DNA from: Nitratireductor sp. GISD-1A_MAKvit
GTDB taxonomy: Bacteria > Pseudomonadota > Alphaproteobacteria > Rhizobiales > Rhizobiaceae
Direction: 5' to 3'
Assembly: GCF_040819555.1 (NCBI RefSeq)
Contig: NZ_CP161919.1
Location: 186,001-250,000 of the forward strand
Length of the DNA stretch: 64,000 bases
Under the pieces are notes generated by a model that made no database searches, was not told the origin of the DNA, and worked only from the letters and a program-made list of their open reading frames with translations. This document shows, in pieces, positions 49,520 through 60,472 of the stretch; the stretch's first letter is position 1; every line of letters starts with the position of its first letter. The position numbers and the translations under genes are program-made.

Positions 49520-50424
49520 TCTTCGGGCTTCCGGGTGAGACCGGCAGCATGCGCTGCCTCCCTGAGCGCTTTCAAGCCCATGGACTGATATTTGACCGGC
49601 TCGGCCTTGAGCGGGTCCTGCTCGGCCTCGATCACGAGCCATCCATCATAGCCCTTCTTTGCGAGCACGCTCAGCACGGGCTCGAACGCGATGCCACCTT
49701 CGGGGTCTCCCGGCACGGTGAAGACGCCACGCCGCACACCTTCGAGAAAGGAGAGCTTTTCCTGCTCCACTTCGCTGCGAATGGCAGGCCGCACATTCTT
49801 GGCATGGAAATGGGCGACCCGCGCGCCATGGGTTTCGGCCAGTTCCACCGGGTCGGACCCGCCAAACCAGGCATGGCCGGTGTCCAGCAGGAGACGCGTT
49901 GCCGGACCGGTGCCATCCATCAGGCGACCGATCTCGTCGCGGTTTTCAACCACGGTGCCCATATGATGATGATAGACCAGTGTGATGCCCTGCCCCGCGC
50001 AATGTTCGGCAATCGCCTCGACGCCAGCGCAGAAATCCGGCCAGCGCTCTTCCGCAAGTCGGGGACGGTCTGCCAGCGCCACGACGTCGTCGCCGTGAAC
50101 AGCGTTCGACGTCTCGCAGACGATGCACACCTTGCAGCCATTCGCCTTCAGCATGTCGAGATGCGGCTGGATCGCCTCTTTTTCCGTTTCGATGTCATTG
50201 GCGAGAAGGTTGAGCGAGTGCCAGCCGGAAACGAAGACGAGGCCATGCCCGGCCAGAAGGGTTTTCAGCGTCTCGCCATCGGAGGGCATCCTGTGCCCCT
50301 TCTCGATCCCGTCAAAGCCGATGGCCGCTGTTTCCGCCAGGCACCGCTCAAGCGGAATATGCGCGCCGATAGTCTGATCATCATCATTCGACCAGGCAAT
50401 GGGATTGGTGCCGAAACGGATCAT
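49516..50424 (-). CDS. iolE: 2-keto-myo-inositol (inosose) dehydratase
   Basis: A 302-aa TIM-barrel enzyme of the sugar-isomerase/AP-endonuclease-2 family that dehydrates scyllo-inosose. Conserved parts include [15 protein letters not shown], the metal-ligand Glu/His/Asp set ([33 protein letters not shown]) and the ending [13 protein letters not shown]. The gene abuts iolD directly and overlaps the small membrane gene by 4 bp. Confidence 0.95.
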   Translation of the reverse strand: MIRFGTNPIAWSNDDDQTIGAHIPLERCLAETAAIGFDGIEKGHRMPSDGETLKTLLAGHGLVFVSGWHSLNLLANDIETEKEAIQPHLDMLKANGCKVCIVCETSNAVHGDDVVALADRPRLAEERWPDFCAGVEAIAEHCAGQGITLVYHHHMGTVVENRDEIGRLMDGTGPATRLLLDTGHAWFGGSDPVELAETHGARVAHFHAKNVRPAIRSEVEQEKLSFLEGVRRGVFTVPGDPEGGIAFEPVLSVLAKKGYDGWLVIEAEQDPLKAEPVKYQSMGLKALREAAHAAGLTRKPEE

Positions 50425-52248
50425 TCAGTGTCTCTCCTTCAGCGCTTTTTCGTAGGCCTTGCGGGCGGTCTTAACCTGTTGCCGGTCGGAAACCTCGGGC
50501 ACGGCGACATCCCACCAGTAGCCACCAGCCTCCGTCGAAGGATAGGGGTCCGTGTCGATCACCACGACAAACGGTCCTTTTGCGGCCCGCGCTTCGGCAA
50601 GGGCTGCTTCAAGCTCTGCGATGGAGCCGGCCTTGCGCGTGTCCGCTCCCATCGAAGCGGCATGGGCGACGAAGTCGATCCGCGACGGGTTCACATGGTG
50701 GGTGTGATCCAGCAGATTGTTGAACTCGGCCCCGCCAGTGCCCATCTGCAGCCGGTTGATGCAGCCGAACCCGCGATTGTCGGTGATCACCACGGTGATC
50801 TTGATGCCCATGGAAACGGCGGTGGCCAGCTCCGAATTCATCATCATGTAGGAGCCGTCGCCCAGCATCACGATCACGTCTCGCTCGGGCTCCGCCATCT
50901 TGATGCCCAGCCCGCCGGCGATCTCGTAGCCCATGCACGAATAGCCATATTCCATGTGATAGGAGCCGGGCCGCCCGGCCTTCCACAGCTTGTGCAACTC
51001 TCCGGGCATGGTGCCGGCCGCACACATGACCACCGTGTTTTCACGCGCCGCGCGCTGCACCGCGCCGATGACCTGCATGTCGGTGGGAAGTGCGTTTTCG
51101 TCCACCGAAGGTGCTTCCGTCACCGCATCGGCGGCCCTGAACCAGTCTTCCCTCAGTGCGGGCGACGGCGCTTCCGCCTTCCAGCCGCCCAGCCTGTCAG
51201 ACAGAAGCCTCAGACCCACATCGGCATCGGCGATCAGCGCCTGCGCATCGTGCTTGTTGCCATCATATGGCTGAACGTTAAGAGACAGGATTCCGGGCCG
51301 TTTTTTGAACAGCGCCCAGGAGCCGGTGGTGAAATCCTGAAACCGCGTGCCGACCCCGAAAACCAGATCCGCCTCCTCGCAGATCGCATTGGCGCTCGCC
51401 GAACCCGTGACCCCGACCGGGCCGAAATTGAGCGGATGGTCCCACGGGAGCGCGGACTTGCCAGCCTGCGTTTCCACCACCGGTATGGCGTGTTTTTCCG
51501 CAAACGCTTTCAGCGTGTCACATGCACCCGAATAGTGAACGCCACCGCCAGCAACAATCACCGGGCGGCTTGCCGCACGAATGGCTTCGATGGCATCGGC
51601 CAGTTCATTCTCGTCTGGCCGGGGTCTGCGCCGTCGCCAGATGCGTTCGTCGAAAAAGCTCTCCGGCCAATCATAAGCTTCCGCCTGCACATCCTGGCAG
51701 AAGGCGAGTGTCACCGGTCCGCAATCGGCCGGATCGGTCATCACGCGAAAGGCACGCGGCAGCGCGGTCAAAAGCTGTTCAGGCCGGGTGATGCGATCGA
51801 AATAGCGCGAGACCGGGCGGAAACAGTCATTGGCGCTCACCGTGCCATCGCCAAAATCCTCGATCTGCTGCAAGACGGGGTCGGGTCCGCGATTGGCAAA
51901 GACATCGCCCGGCATCAGAAGCACGGGCAGGCGGTTCACGTGGGCGAGTGCAGCCGCCGTCACCATGTTCGTCGCACCGGGGCCGATGGAGGATGTAACG
52001 GCCATGGCGCGACGCCGGCCAAGCTGTTTTGCATAGGCGATGGCCGCGTGCGCCATGGATTGCTCATTGTGCCCGCGATAAGTGGTCAGCGTTTCGCGCG
52101 CCGCATAAAGCGCTTCGCCAAGGCCCGCCACATTGCCGTGACCGAAAATGGCCCACATGCCGGCAATAAAGGGCTCGCCCTCCTCGTTCTTCTGCGCTGC
52201 AATGTAGCGGATGGCCGCCTGCGCTGCCGTCAGCCGGATTGTCTTCAT
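50425..52248 (-). CDS. iolD: 3D-(3,5/4)-trihydroxycyclohexane-1,2-dione hydrolase
   Basis: A 607-aa ThDP-dependent ring-opening hydrolase of the acetolactate-synthase fold. The first domain carries MKTIRLTAAQAAIRYIAAQKNEEG, and the C-terminal ThDP-Mg motif is MLGDGSYMMMNSELATAV (GDG...). AGGYWWDVAVPEVS near the end is IolD-specific. The ATG at 52248 overlaps the iolC stop (ATGA), and an earlier in-frame ATG inside iolC is rejected. Confidence 0.95.
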   Translation of the reverse strand: MKTIRLTAAQAAIRYIAAQKNEEGEPFIAGMWAIFGHGNVAGLGEALYAARETLTTYRGHNEQSMAHAAIAYAKQLGRRRAMAVTSSIGPGATNMVTAAALAHVNRLPVLLMPGDVFANRGPDPVLQQIEDFGDGTVSANDCFRPVSRYFDRITRPEQLLTALPRAFRVMTDPADCGPVTLAFCQDVQAEAYDWPESFFDERIWRRRRPRPDENELADAIEAIRAASRPVIVAGGGVHYSGACDTLKAFAEKHAIPVVETQAGKSALPWDHPLNFGPVGVTGSASANAICEEADLVFGVGTRFQDFTTGSWALFKKRPGILSLNVQPYDGNKHDAQALIADADVGLRLLSDRLGGWKAEAPSPALREDWFRAADAVTEAPSVDENALPTDMQVIGAVQRAARENTVVMCAAGTMPGELHKLWKAGRPGSYHMEYGYSCMGYEIAGGLGIKMAEPERDVIVMLGDGSYMMMNSELATAVSMGIKITVVITDNRGFGCINRLQMGTGGAEFNNLLDHTHHVNPSRIDFVAHAASMGADTRKAGSIAELEAALAEARAAKGPFVVVIDTDPYPSTEAGGYWWDVAVPEVSDRQQVKTARKAYEKALKERH

Positions 52249-54161
52249 GCTGCCGCTCCCCTGCTCGCGCGTGCACGATCCCAGACCGTGCACAGATTTG
52301 CGTAATTCTGCGTCATTTCCGCAATGGCCGTTTGGTCGTCGATGGCACCGGAAAGCCAGCGCCGTGCCGCATGGGCAAAGATGGTGCGACCGACGGCAAA
52401 ACCCTTCACCAGATCGAAGGAGGCAGCAACCGCGAAACTGTCTTCCAGTTCCTTTTCCGGTGCATCGAGCCCGAGAACCACGATGCCGCGCGAGTGCGGA
52501 TCATGGCGTTTTATCGTATCGCATGCCTTCTGCCAGGCCGAATGTGACGTCATCGGTTCCAGCTTCCACCAGTCGGGAAAAACACCAATTCGATAAAAAC
52601 GATCGATCACGGTGGCGACCGTGTTGTCGTCGCAGGGGCCGACCTTGGAAGGAATGATCTCCAGCAGCATTTCCAGCCGGTTGCGGCGGCTGGCAGCGAA
52701 CAGGCGTTTGACGGTTGATTCCTGTTCTTCCTTCACTGTCGGGTCATCATCGGGGTGGTAGAAACACAAGAGCTTGACGACGTTTTCCAGCGGCCATTCA
52801 TTCAGCCCCCCGCAATCGGGACCTATGGCGGGCTCCAGCGCGAGCGGGCGCGAACCCGGCCACTCGACCGGCCGTCCGATCCAGAGCCCGGATCCCGAAG
52901 CCGTGTGAAGCGCTTCGCGGCCAAGTCGCTCATCGCAGAGTATCCCATATCCATGGCGACCGTCTGCAACCGTCATGGCCGCTTGCAGGCACAGCTTCTT
53001 GAATTCACCAATGCGTTCGTGGGAAACGCCTGCCTCATCGGCCATGGCCTCAAACTGCATGCGGTGGTCGAAGGCGAAAACACGCATCTGCGGCCAGTCG
53101 CCATGCCGTGTCGTCGCCCAGTGCACCTGTTCAAGCGCGGCATCCTTGCGCAGCGCCTTCTCGCGAACGCCGGTGCGGAAGAAATATTCCAGTTCCTCAA
53201 GCGAGGGATAGGCCGGCGCGCAGCCATGGCGGGAGACTGCAAAGGCGCCGCATGCATTGGCGTATTTCAGGGCGGTCGGCCAGTTCTCTCCCGAGAGCCA
53301 GCCTTTCAGAAGGCCGGACATGAAGCCGTCGCCCGCGCCAAGCACGTTGAACACCTCGATCGGAAACCCCTCCCCCGCCTCGCCCTCATCGAGCGTGTCG
53401 GGTATGGAGCCGGAAAATGCGGAGGCACCCATCGGTCCCCGCTTGCACACGAGCACGGCATTCGTCAGCGCACGCACATTTCTCAGCGCTTCAATCGTGT
53501 CGGTGGACCCGCCGGCGATGTGAAACTCCTCTTCCGTGCCGACGATCAGATCGAACAGCGGCAGGGTGGATTGCAGCTTGGCGGTCACGCGTTCGGATTC
53601 GATGAAGCGGCTTTCGCCGGCACCATGCCCCGCAAGCCCCCAGAGATTGGGGCGATAGTCGATGTCGAGCGCGGTCAGCGCGCCATGCTCGCGGGCAAGC
53701 CGCAACGCTTTCAGAACGGCAGCCTCGGTGCGTGGATGAGAAAGATGCGTGCCGGTCGCGCACACACAGCGAGCCTCGGCAATGAAATCCGGGTCGATGT
53801 CTTCCTCACCCAGCGCCATGTCGGCGCAGTTCTCGCGATAGAAGATCAGCGGAAACTGTTCCTGATCGCGAATGCCGAGCAGCACCAGCGCCGTCAGGCG
53901 TTCAGGGTCGGTCACGACACCGCGCGTATCCACGCCTTCACGCTCAAGCTCCTCGCGGATGAAGCGCCCCATATGCTCGTCACCCACACGTGTGATCAAA
54001 GCCGATTTGAGACCAAGCCGCGCCGTGCCCGCTGCAATATTGGTTGGGGAGCCGCCGATATATTTGTTGAAGGATCCCATGTCTTCCAGGCGTCCGCCAA
54101 CCTGCGCGCCGTAAAGATCGACCGATGACCGGCCGATTGTGATGAGGTCGAGGGACTTCAT
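52245..54161 (-). CDS. iolC: 5-Dehydro-2-deoxygluconokinase with C-terminal DUF2090 domain
   Basis: A 638-aa two-domain protein. Residues 1 to about 325 form a PfkB/ribokinase-type kinase that phosphorylates 2-deoxy-5-keto-gluconate (NKYIGGSPTNIAAGTARLG at the front, NVLGAGDGFMSGLLKGWLSG with the catalytic Asp). The rest is the DUF2090 TIM-barrel domain (RVFAFDHRMQFEAMADEAG), which occurs fused to IolC in proteobacteria and is aldolase-like. The ATG at 54161 has GGAGGAGACAAGG just upstream; an ATG 15 bases earlier would cover that ribosome site. It is the first gene of the iolC-D-E-orf-B run. Confidence 0.94.
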   Translation of the reverse strand: MKSLDLITIGRSSVDLYGAQVGGRLEDMGSFNKYIGGSPTNIAAGTARLGLKSALITRVGDEHMGRFIREELEREGVDTRGVVTDPERLTALVLLGIRDQEQFPLIFYRENCADMALGEEDIDPDFIAEARCVCATGTHLSHPRTEAAVLKALRLAREHGALTALDIDYRPNLWGLAGHGAGESRFIESERVTAKLQSTLPLFDLIVGTEEEFHIAGGSTDTIEALRNVRALTNAVLVCKRGPMGASAFSGSIPDTLDEGEAGEGFPIEVFNVLGAGDGFMSGLLKGWLSGENWPTALKYANACGAFAVSRHGCAPAYPSLEELEYFFRTGVREKALRKDAALEQVHWATTRHGDWPQMRVFAFDHRMQFEAMADEAGVSHERIGEFKKLCLQAAMTVADGRHGYGILCDERLGREALHTASGSGLWIGRPVEWPGSRPLALEPAIGPDCGGLNEWPLENVVKLLCFYHPDDDPTVKEEQESTVKRLFAASRRNRLEMLLEIIPSKVGPCDDNTVATVIDRFYRIGVFPDWWKLEPMTSHSAWQKACDTIKRHDPHSRGIVVLGLDAPEKELEDSFAVAASFDLVKGFAVGRTIFAHAARRWLSGAIDDQTAIAEMTQNYANLCTVWDRARASRGAAA

Positions 54162-54252
54162 CCTTGTCTCCTCCAAGCGTTCCTGACGCGCGTTCTCCCG
54201 TTGGACAACAGGGTCGACGGGGAGCCGGGTTCAGTGTTCCGTCACTGACGAT

Positions 54253-54272
54253 AATGGAAGATATGTTCTATT
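54253..54272. promoter_or_regulatory. Candidate IolR operator upstream of iolC
   Basis: AATGGAAGATATGTTCTATT is a dyad with 8 of 10 matching arm positions, about 90 bases before the iolC start. Its TGGAA half matches the stronger dyads before iolR, which suggests a shared IolR site. Confidence 0.5.
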
Positions 54273-54298
54273 TTTTGGATGAAAGCAATGTTGAAATT

Positions 54299-55117
54299 CT
54301 ATTTCTGTTCCACATTCGCCCCCACGGCCACGACAAGAGCCACGGCGAGCGAGAGTGTTGCGGAGAGTGAGCGGAAGTCTCCGAAATCGGCTTCCGAAAC
54401 CGTCAGCATGAGCGGGGTGACCGGGCGTAGCGGACTTGCGATGGCATCGGTGATCGCCACCACTTCGGCTCCGGCCGCGCGCGCGGCCTCGGCCAGTTCG
54501 ATCGTTTCAGGCGTGTAGGGCGCGAAGGTGATCGCGATCACGGCGTCGCCCTTGCGAATGGCATGACGATTGTCGAGCCTGCCGACATGATCGTGCAGCA
54601 TCGCTGGCACATTCATTTTTTCAAAGGCATAGGCGAAATAGGTAGCGACGGAAAAGGCCCGGCGCAGGCCGACAATATGCACCATGTTCGCCTGGGAAAG
54701 CGCCTTGATGGCGGCCTCCAGCGTCTCCGGATCGATAGTCTTGGCCAGACTTTCGAGCGAAAGGCGCCCTGCCTCGATGAACTCCGCCAGAAGGGCGGAG
54801 GGACTGCCCGCGCCGCTTTCGCGCAGTTTTTCCAGTCGCGTAGGATAGTCGGGCCAGTTCTGGGCGTAGGAATCGCGAAACAGGCGCTGCATCTGCGAAA
54901 AGCCCGAAAAGCCGAGCACCTGGCAAAATCGCATGAAGGCGGAAGGCTTCACGCCTGCGCCCTCGGCCATCTCTGCCACGGTCGAAACCGCAATGCGGTC
55001 AGGGTTCGCAGCCACATAGTCTGCGCATTGCTTCAGGCGCTTGGGCAGGCCATCGGAAACCTCCAGCATGCGGTCGAGCAGATCCTCGATGGTCTGCGGT
55101 GCGGAATGCTCTGCCAT
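54299..55117 (-). CDS. iolR: RpiR-family regulator of inositol catabolism
   Basis: A 272-aa repressor with an N-terminal HTH_6 domain (VSTVAEMAEGAGVKPSAFMRFC, QVLGFSGFSQMQRLFRDSY) and a C-terminal SIS domain (VHIVGLRRAFSVATYFAYAFEKM). It lies 137 bp upstream of iolC in the same direction. RpiR-type IolR is the known inositol regulator in alphaproteobacteria, probably sensing an inositol-pathway phosphate. Two dyads precede its own start, so autoregulation is likely. A different RpiR gene at 30872 serves the other locus. Confidence 0.88.
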   Translation of the reverse strand: MAEHSAPQTIEDLLDRMLEVSDGLPKRLKQCADYVAANPDRIAVSTVAEMAEGAGVKPSAFMRFCQVLGFSGFSQMQRLFRDSYAQNWPDYPTRLEKLRESGAGSPSALLAEFIEAGRLSLESLAKTIDPETLEAAIKALSQANMVHIVGLRRAFSVATYFAYAFEKMNVPAMLHDHVGRLDNRHAIRKGDAVIAITFAPYTPETIELAEAARAAGAEVVAITDAIASPLRPVTPLMLTVSEADFGDFRSLSATLSLAVALVVAVGANVEQK

Positions 55118-55162
55118 GCCCGTGCGGTTCCTCTCGCTGGAAAGGAGCAGACACTACGCAAC

Positions 55163-55178
55163 TGGAATAAAAATTCCA
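55163..55178. promoter_or_regulatory. Candidate IolR operator 1 upstream of iolR
   Basis: TGGAATAAAAATTCCA is a perfect dyad (TGGAAT-N4-ATTCCA), 46 bases before the iolR start codon. It is the strongest of three TGGAA-type dyads around iolR and iolC. Confidence 0.6.
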
Positions 55179-55184
55179 ATAGCG

Positions 55185-55199
55185 GTGGATAATTTCCAC
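55185..55199. promoter_or_regulatory. Candidate IolR operator 2 upstream of iolR
   Basis: GTGGATAATTTCCAC is a dyad (GTGGA-N5-TCCAC) centred about 21.5 bases from operator 1, two helical turns, which favours cooperative binding of two dimers on one DNA face. Confidence 0.5.
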
Positions 55200-55260
55200 G
55201 CGCCATCCCGGAGCGAACCCTGCTTGCGGGATGGCGCAACACCGAAACGGCCAAGCCGCC

Positions 55261-56289
55261 TCAGCCCGCCAGTGCTTTCCGGCTGGCGGTGAGGAAGATT
55301 TCCGCATTTCTGGAGAGCGAAGGTCCGAGATAGCCGCCTTCCTGGATTAATGCCGTCGGCAACCCCAGCGCCGCGATCTCGCGCGCCATGGTGGCAAAGC
55401 CGTCGCCGGTGAGCTTGACCTCCGAGAGCGGATCGTCCGCCGCCATGTCGAGCCCCAGCGAAATCACCAGCGCCTCCGCGCCGAAGGTGGTGATGGCCGC
55501 AAGCCCCTCGCGGAAGCGGCCAAGGATCGTTTCCGTGTCCGAACCGGGTTTCAGGCAGAGATTGAGCGTCGCCCCCTCGCCTTCGCCCTCGCCGCGCTCG
55601 TCCTCATAGCCGAGATAATAGGTCGGGTAGAGGTCGGGGTCCGTGTGCAGCGAGCAGACGAAAACGTCGCCGCGATCATAGAAGATGTCGAGCGTGCCAT
55701 TGCCCGTATGCGTGTCGATGTCGAGCACCGCCACCTTACCGAAGCGTTCGCGCAGGCTTTGCGCTGCAATGGCCGCATTGTTGAAGAGGCAAAAGCCGTT
55801 CGACGCATTGGAAAGCGCGTGGTGACCCGGCGGGCGGCACAGGCCATAGACCATGCGTTCGCCTTCCTTCACGCGTTCGGCGGTTTCAAGGGCAGTCTGC
55901 GCCGACCAGTAGACGGCCTCCCACGTGCCTTCCGTGAGCGGAACCGATGTGTCGGTCGCCCACCAGCCGAGCTGGCCGAAAACGGATGAGGAAGGCCGCC
56001 CACGGCGCGGGCCGGGGTGGCAGTTGGGGATCGGCTCCTGATCCGGCGCCTCCGCACGCCAGCGCTCATAAGCATCTTTCCAGAAATCCACATAGTCCGG
56101 GTCATGCACCGCCTTGACCGGCCCCTCGCCAAAATCGCGCGGTTTCTCTATGGGGAAGTCGTTTTTGACCAGCATGTCGCGGATCAGGATCGCGCGTTCT
56201 GCCTGTTCGGGATGGGGCATATAGGCCCCGCGCCGGAAATAGCGCTCCGGCGTGTGCCGCAATTGGCGTTCGTCGAAAATGGCTTTCAT
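55261..56289 (-). CDS. Histone-deacetylase-fold amidohydrolase (acetylpolyamine amidohydrolase-like)
   Basis: A 342-aa zinc deacetylase of the arginase/HDAC superfamily. MKAIFDERQLRHTPERYFRRG and CRPPGHHALSNASNGFCLFNN are typical of bacterial acetylpolyamine amidohydrolases. The zinc site appears as DIDTHTGNGT (Asp and His kept; the second His of the usual HHGNGT is Thr) and SLGLDMAADDPL. Likely reaction: removal of an acetyl or acyl group from an amine. It is the last gene of the Dpp-type operon, 9 bp after the reductase gene, pointing to use of an imported N-acylated amine. Confidence 0.88.
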   Translation of the reverse strand: MKAIFDERQLRHTPERYFRRGAYMPHPEQAERAILIRDMLVKNDFPIEKPRDFGEGPVKAVHDPDYVDFWKDAYERWRAEAPDQEPIPNCHPGPRRGRPSSSVFGQLGWWATDTSVPLTEGTWEAVYWSAQTALETAERVKEGERMVYGLCRPPGHHALSNASNGFCLFNNAAIAAQSLRERFGKVAVLDIDTHTGNGTLDIFYDRGDVFVCSLHTDPDLYPTYYLGYEDERGEGEGEGATLNLCLKPGSDTETILGRFREGLAAITTFGAEALVISLGLDMAADDPLSEVKLTGDGFATMAREIAALGLPTALIQEGGYLGPSLSRNAEIFLTASRKALAG

Positions 56290-56298
56290 TGTCGTCCT

Positions 56299-57264
56299 TC
56301 AATATCCGTTGGATCTGTCGACCACCGTTTCCGGTATTTTTCCTGCCACCACAGCCTGTGCGGCGCGGACAAGCTGTTCCGCCATGGTGTGCGGCGAGCA
56401 GTCGCCCGCCTGATGCGGCGTGACGAGGATGCGTTCATCCGCCCAGAAGGGATGATCCTTCGGCAATGGTTCGACCTCGAAAACGTCGAGCGAGGCAGAG
56501 GCGATGCGGCCGCTGTCGAGCGCACGCACAAGATCGGCCTCGATCAGATGTTCGCCTCGCCCAAGCTGGATGAGAGCGGCCCCTTCCGGCATCCGGTTGA
56601 AGAAATCGAGATCGAGCAGGCCGCGCGTCTCTTGCGTCAGCGGCAGCACGTTGATCAGGATTGCAGCCTGTTCCGCAACACGCCGGGCGGCTCCTTTGCC
56701 GCTCTCGAAGCGCACGCCGGGCAGCCCTTCCGTTGGCGAGGTCCGCACGGCAGCAACCACAGGAAAGCCCATGGCCGTCACCGCGCGGGCAATGGCCCGC
56801 CCCATCAGCCCGAAACCGAGAATGCCCACCGGTGTCTCGCGGGGTGGCTTCATGATCGATGGGATGAGCCGCGCCCATTCGTGCCTGGCCTCATGCACGA
56901 TGTGGTGGCGCATGTTGCGATGATGCCAGATCACATGCCATGCCGCGAAGCCTGCCATCACATCGCCCTGATCCGGGTCGCGCACGCGCGCCACAACCGC
57001 GTCCTCGGGCAGGCTCGGGCAATTGATGATGCTGTCGACGCCCGCCGCAATGGAATGCGCAAGCCGCAAATTCGGATAGGGCAGGAATGCATCGTCGGCA
57101 GGGCGCCAGCACAGCGCAAAGCGGATCGCCTCCGGATCATCGATCTCATGCGGGTGCCGCAGCCGGATCCTGCCCGCATGCGGGGCCAGCGCATGTCCAT
57201 AAAGCGCATGCAGGTCGAAGGCGTTGCTCAGATAGACGCCCTCGATCACCTGTCCGTCAGCCAT
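56299..57264 (-). CDS. D-2-hydroxyacid dehydrogenase, glyoxylate/hydroxypyruvate reductase A-like
   Basis: A 321-aa NAD(P)-dependent reductase. The Rossmann motif GILGFGLMGRAIA is in the middle, followed by catalytic-site segments LINVLPLTQETRGLLD (with the Arg region), LIQLGRGEHLIEADL and EVEPLPKDHPFWADERILVTPHQAG with the Glu-His pair. The N-terminal part is of the GhrA type. It overlaps the M20 gene by 8 bp. It would reduce or oxidise a 2-keto/2-hydroxy acid produced from the imported substrate. Confidence 0.87.
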   Translation of the reverse strand: MADGQVIEGVYLSNAFDLHALYGHALAPHAGRIRLRHPHEIDDPEAIRFALCWRPADDAFLPYPNLRLAHSIAAGVDSIINCPSLPEDAVVARVRDPDQGDVMAGFAAWHVIWHHRNMRHHIVHEARHEWARLIPSIMKPPRETPVGILGFGLMGRAIARAVTAMGFPVVAAVRTSPTEGLPGVRFESGKGAARRVAEQAAILINVLPLTQETRGLLDLDFFNRMPEGAALIQLGRGEHLIEADLVRALDSGRIASASLDVFEVEPLPKDHPFWADERILVTPHQAGDCSPHTMAEQLVRAAQAVVAGKIPETVVDRSNGY

Positions 57265-58559
57265 GTGCAGCCTCCGTCTCGATGGGTTCCACCCCGCACC
57301 AGTCGGCGATGAATAGCGCGATCGCGCCGGTTACCCGCTTTATGGAGGAAAGGCTCACGCGCTCATCGAACCCGTGAATGTTCTCCGTGATCGGACCATA
57401 GACGAGGCACGGCATGCCCGCATAGATCACGAAGACGCGCGCATCGAGATAGCCGGGTGTGACGAAGCTTTTCAGTTCGCTCGCGGTTGCCGCGCGGTGC
57501 GCTTCGGCCAGCGCCTTTTCGGCATCCGTCCCTTCCTCCAGCACATAGCCGCGCGCGAAAAACCCGTTCCAGATCACCTCCGGTGGGCGGTTTCCGAGAA
57601 AGGCATCGTCGGCCAGCTCGCGCGCCAGATGCGCCTCGATCTGCGCTGCGCGATCCTTCGGGTCGTCACCGGGATAGATGGCGATGCGGCAGGAGAGCTT
57701 GCACCAGGGCCGCCACGGTGGAGGCCCAGTCGCCACCTTCGATCTTGCCGACATTGAAATTGATCGGGTGATCGAGCTCCTCAAAATAAGGATAGTTCGC
57801 CTTCTCGCCGTTCCAATCCGCAGTCAGGCGTTTCAAGCTTTCGATCACGCGGAAGCTCGCCTCGATGGCGTTGGCCCCTGTGCCCGCCTCGCGCACATGC
57901 ACGGGGTGGCCCGACACATTCACCTCGAACCACAAAACCCCCGTATTGGCGCGCACCAGCATTTCGTCTTCCGGTTCGGGAATGATCGCGGCATCCGCCG
58001 TATAGCCCTCCACCAGGCAGGCGAGCGCGCCATTGCCTGTGCACTCCTCCTCAACGACGCTTTGTACATGCACTTTCGCCGCCGGTTGAAGGCCGATGCG
58101 GCGCAGCGCGTCGAGCGCGAAAATGTTGGCCGCGATGCCGGCCTTCATGTCGCCGCCGCCGCGCCCATAGAGCCAGTCGCCCTCGCGCTTGGGCTCATAG
58201 GGTGGCGAGACCTCCCACATGTCGTGCGGGCCTTCCGGCACCACATCCATGTGACCGTTCAGGATCAGCGACCGGCCTTTCTCGATGCGCGGTGCGTGGG
58301 TGGCGATCACGTTCACTGCGTCGGAGTAATCGACGGCCACGGGCGAAAAGCCCGGGTGATCCCTGATTTTGTCTTCATCGATATGGAAGGTTTTCACCGC
58401 ATAGCCACGCGCTTCGAGCGCCTTGTGCACGAATTCCTGGGCGGGTTTTTCCTTTCCACGCAGCGAGGGAAAGCGGATCAGCTCTTCGGTAAAACCGATC
58501 TGTTCTTCAAAGCCCTCCTCGACGGCTGCGAGGATTTTTTGTGCCAGTTGTTCGTCCAA
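57257..58559 (-). CDS. M20 family metallo-deacylase (ArgE/DapE type, one frame break)
   Basis: About 433 aa after repair. Di-zinc site residues are visible in LILNGHMDVVPEG (His-x-Asp), LYGRGGGDMKAG (Asp), VVEEECTGNG (Glu-Glu) and near the C-terminus ENIHGFDERVS (His). The dimerisation domain lies between. The frame breaks at 57707-57709: after GKIEGGDWASTV the expected WCKLSCRIAIYPGDDP continues in the next frame to 57257; one base removed restores it. It hydrolyses N-acyl or peptide bonds in the cytoplasm and stands with the Dpp-type importer. Confidence 0.85.
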
Positions 58560-58617
58560 ATTGGTGGTTCCTGCGGATTAGTGTTGAGAGTGGTGAGTGA
58601 TGGCGCCCGTCATCCCG

Positions 58618-58795
58618 CCCTCGCCCTTCGACAAGCTCAGGATGAGAGCTGGTCTTGGCGATTGCTGGCTGAGCGGTGGAGCTGAGAAACGGCTAAGGGC
58701 TGGTGTCGGAAGCGCGGGCGTTTTGCAATCCTTCGCCACAGACGCCAGCCTCTCCATGCCCCTCCCCTCATCCTGAGCCTGTCGAAGGGCGAGGG
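58618..58795. repeat. Long inverted repeat of the CTTCGACA(A/G)GCTCAGGATGAG type
   Basis: Two 29-bp arms (58618-58646 and 58767-58795) are reverse complements with one mismatch. Each contains CCCTTCGACA and CTCAGGATGAG, a motif widespread as intergenic repeats in proteobacterial genomes. The 120-bp interior has no gene. The 281-bp gap separates the ABC ATPase from the M20 gene and may partly uncouple them. Confidence 0.7.
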
Positions 58796-58840
58796 GACGG
58801 GCACGCACCGCGCTGCCACAGCCACACATAGCAACCATCC

Positions 58841-60463
<1,623 letters not shown>

Positions 60464-60472
60464 CGCGCCCTC

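Noticed and set aside
49408..52305. Plus-strand 965-codon open frame opposite iolB, iolE and iolD
   Set aside because: It is antisense to three certain enzyme genes, with His/Arg/Gly-rich composition and no domain.
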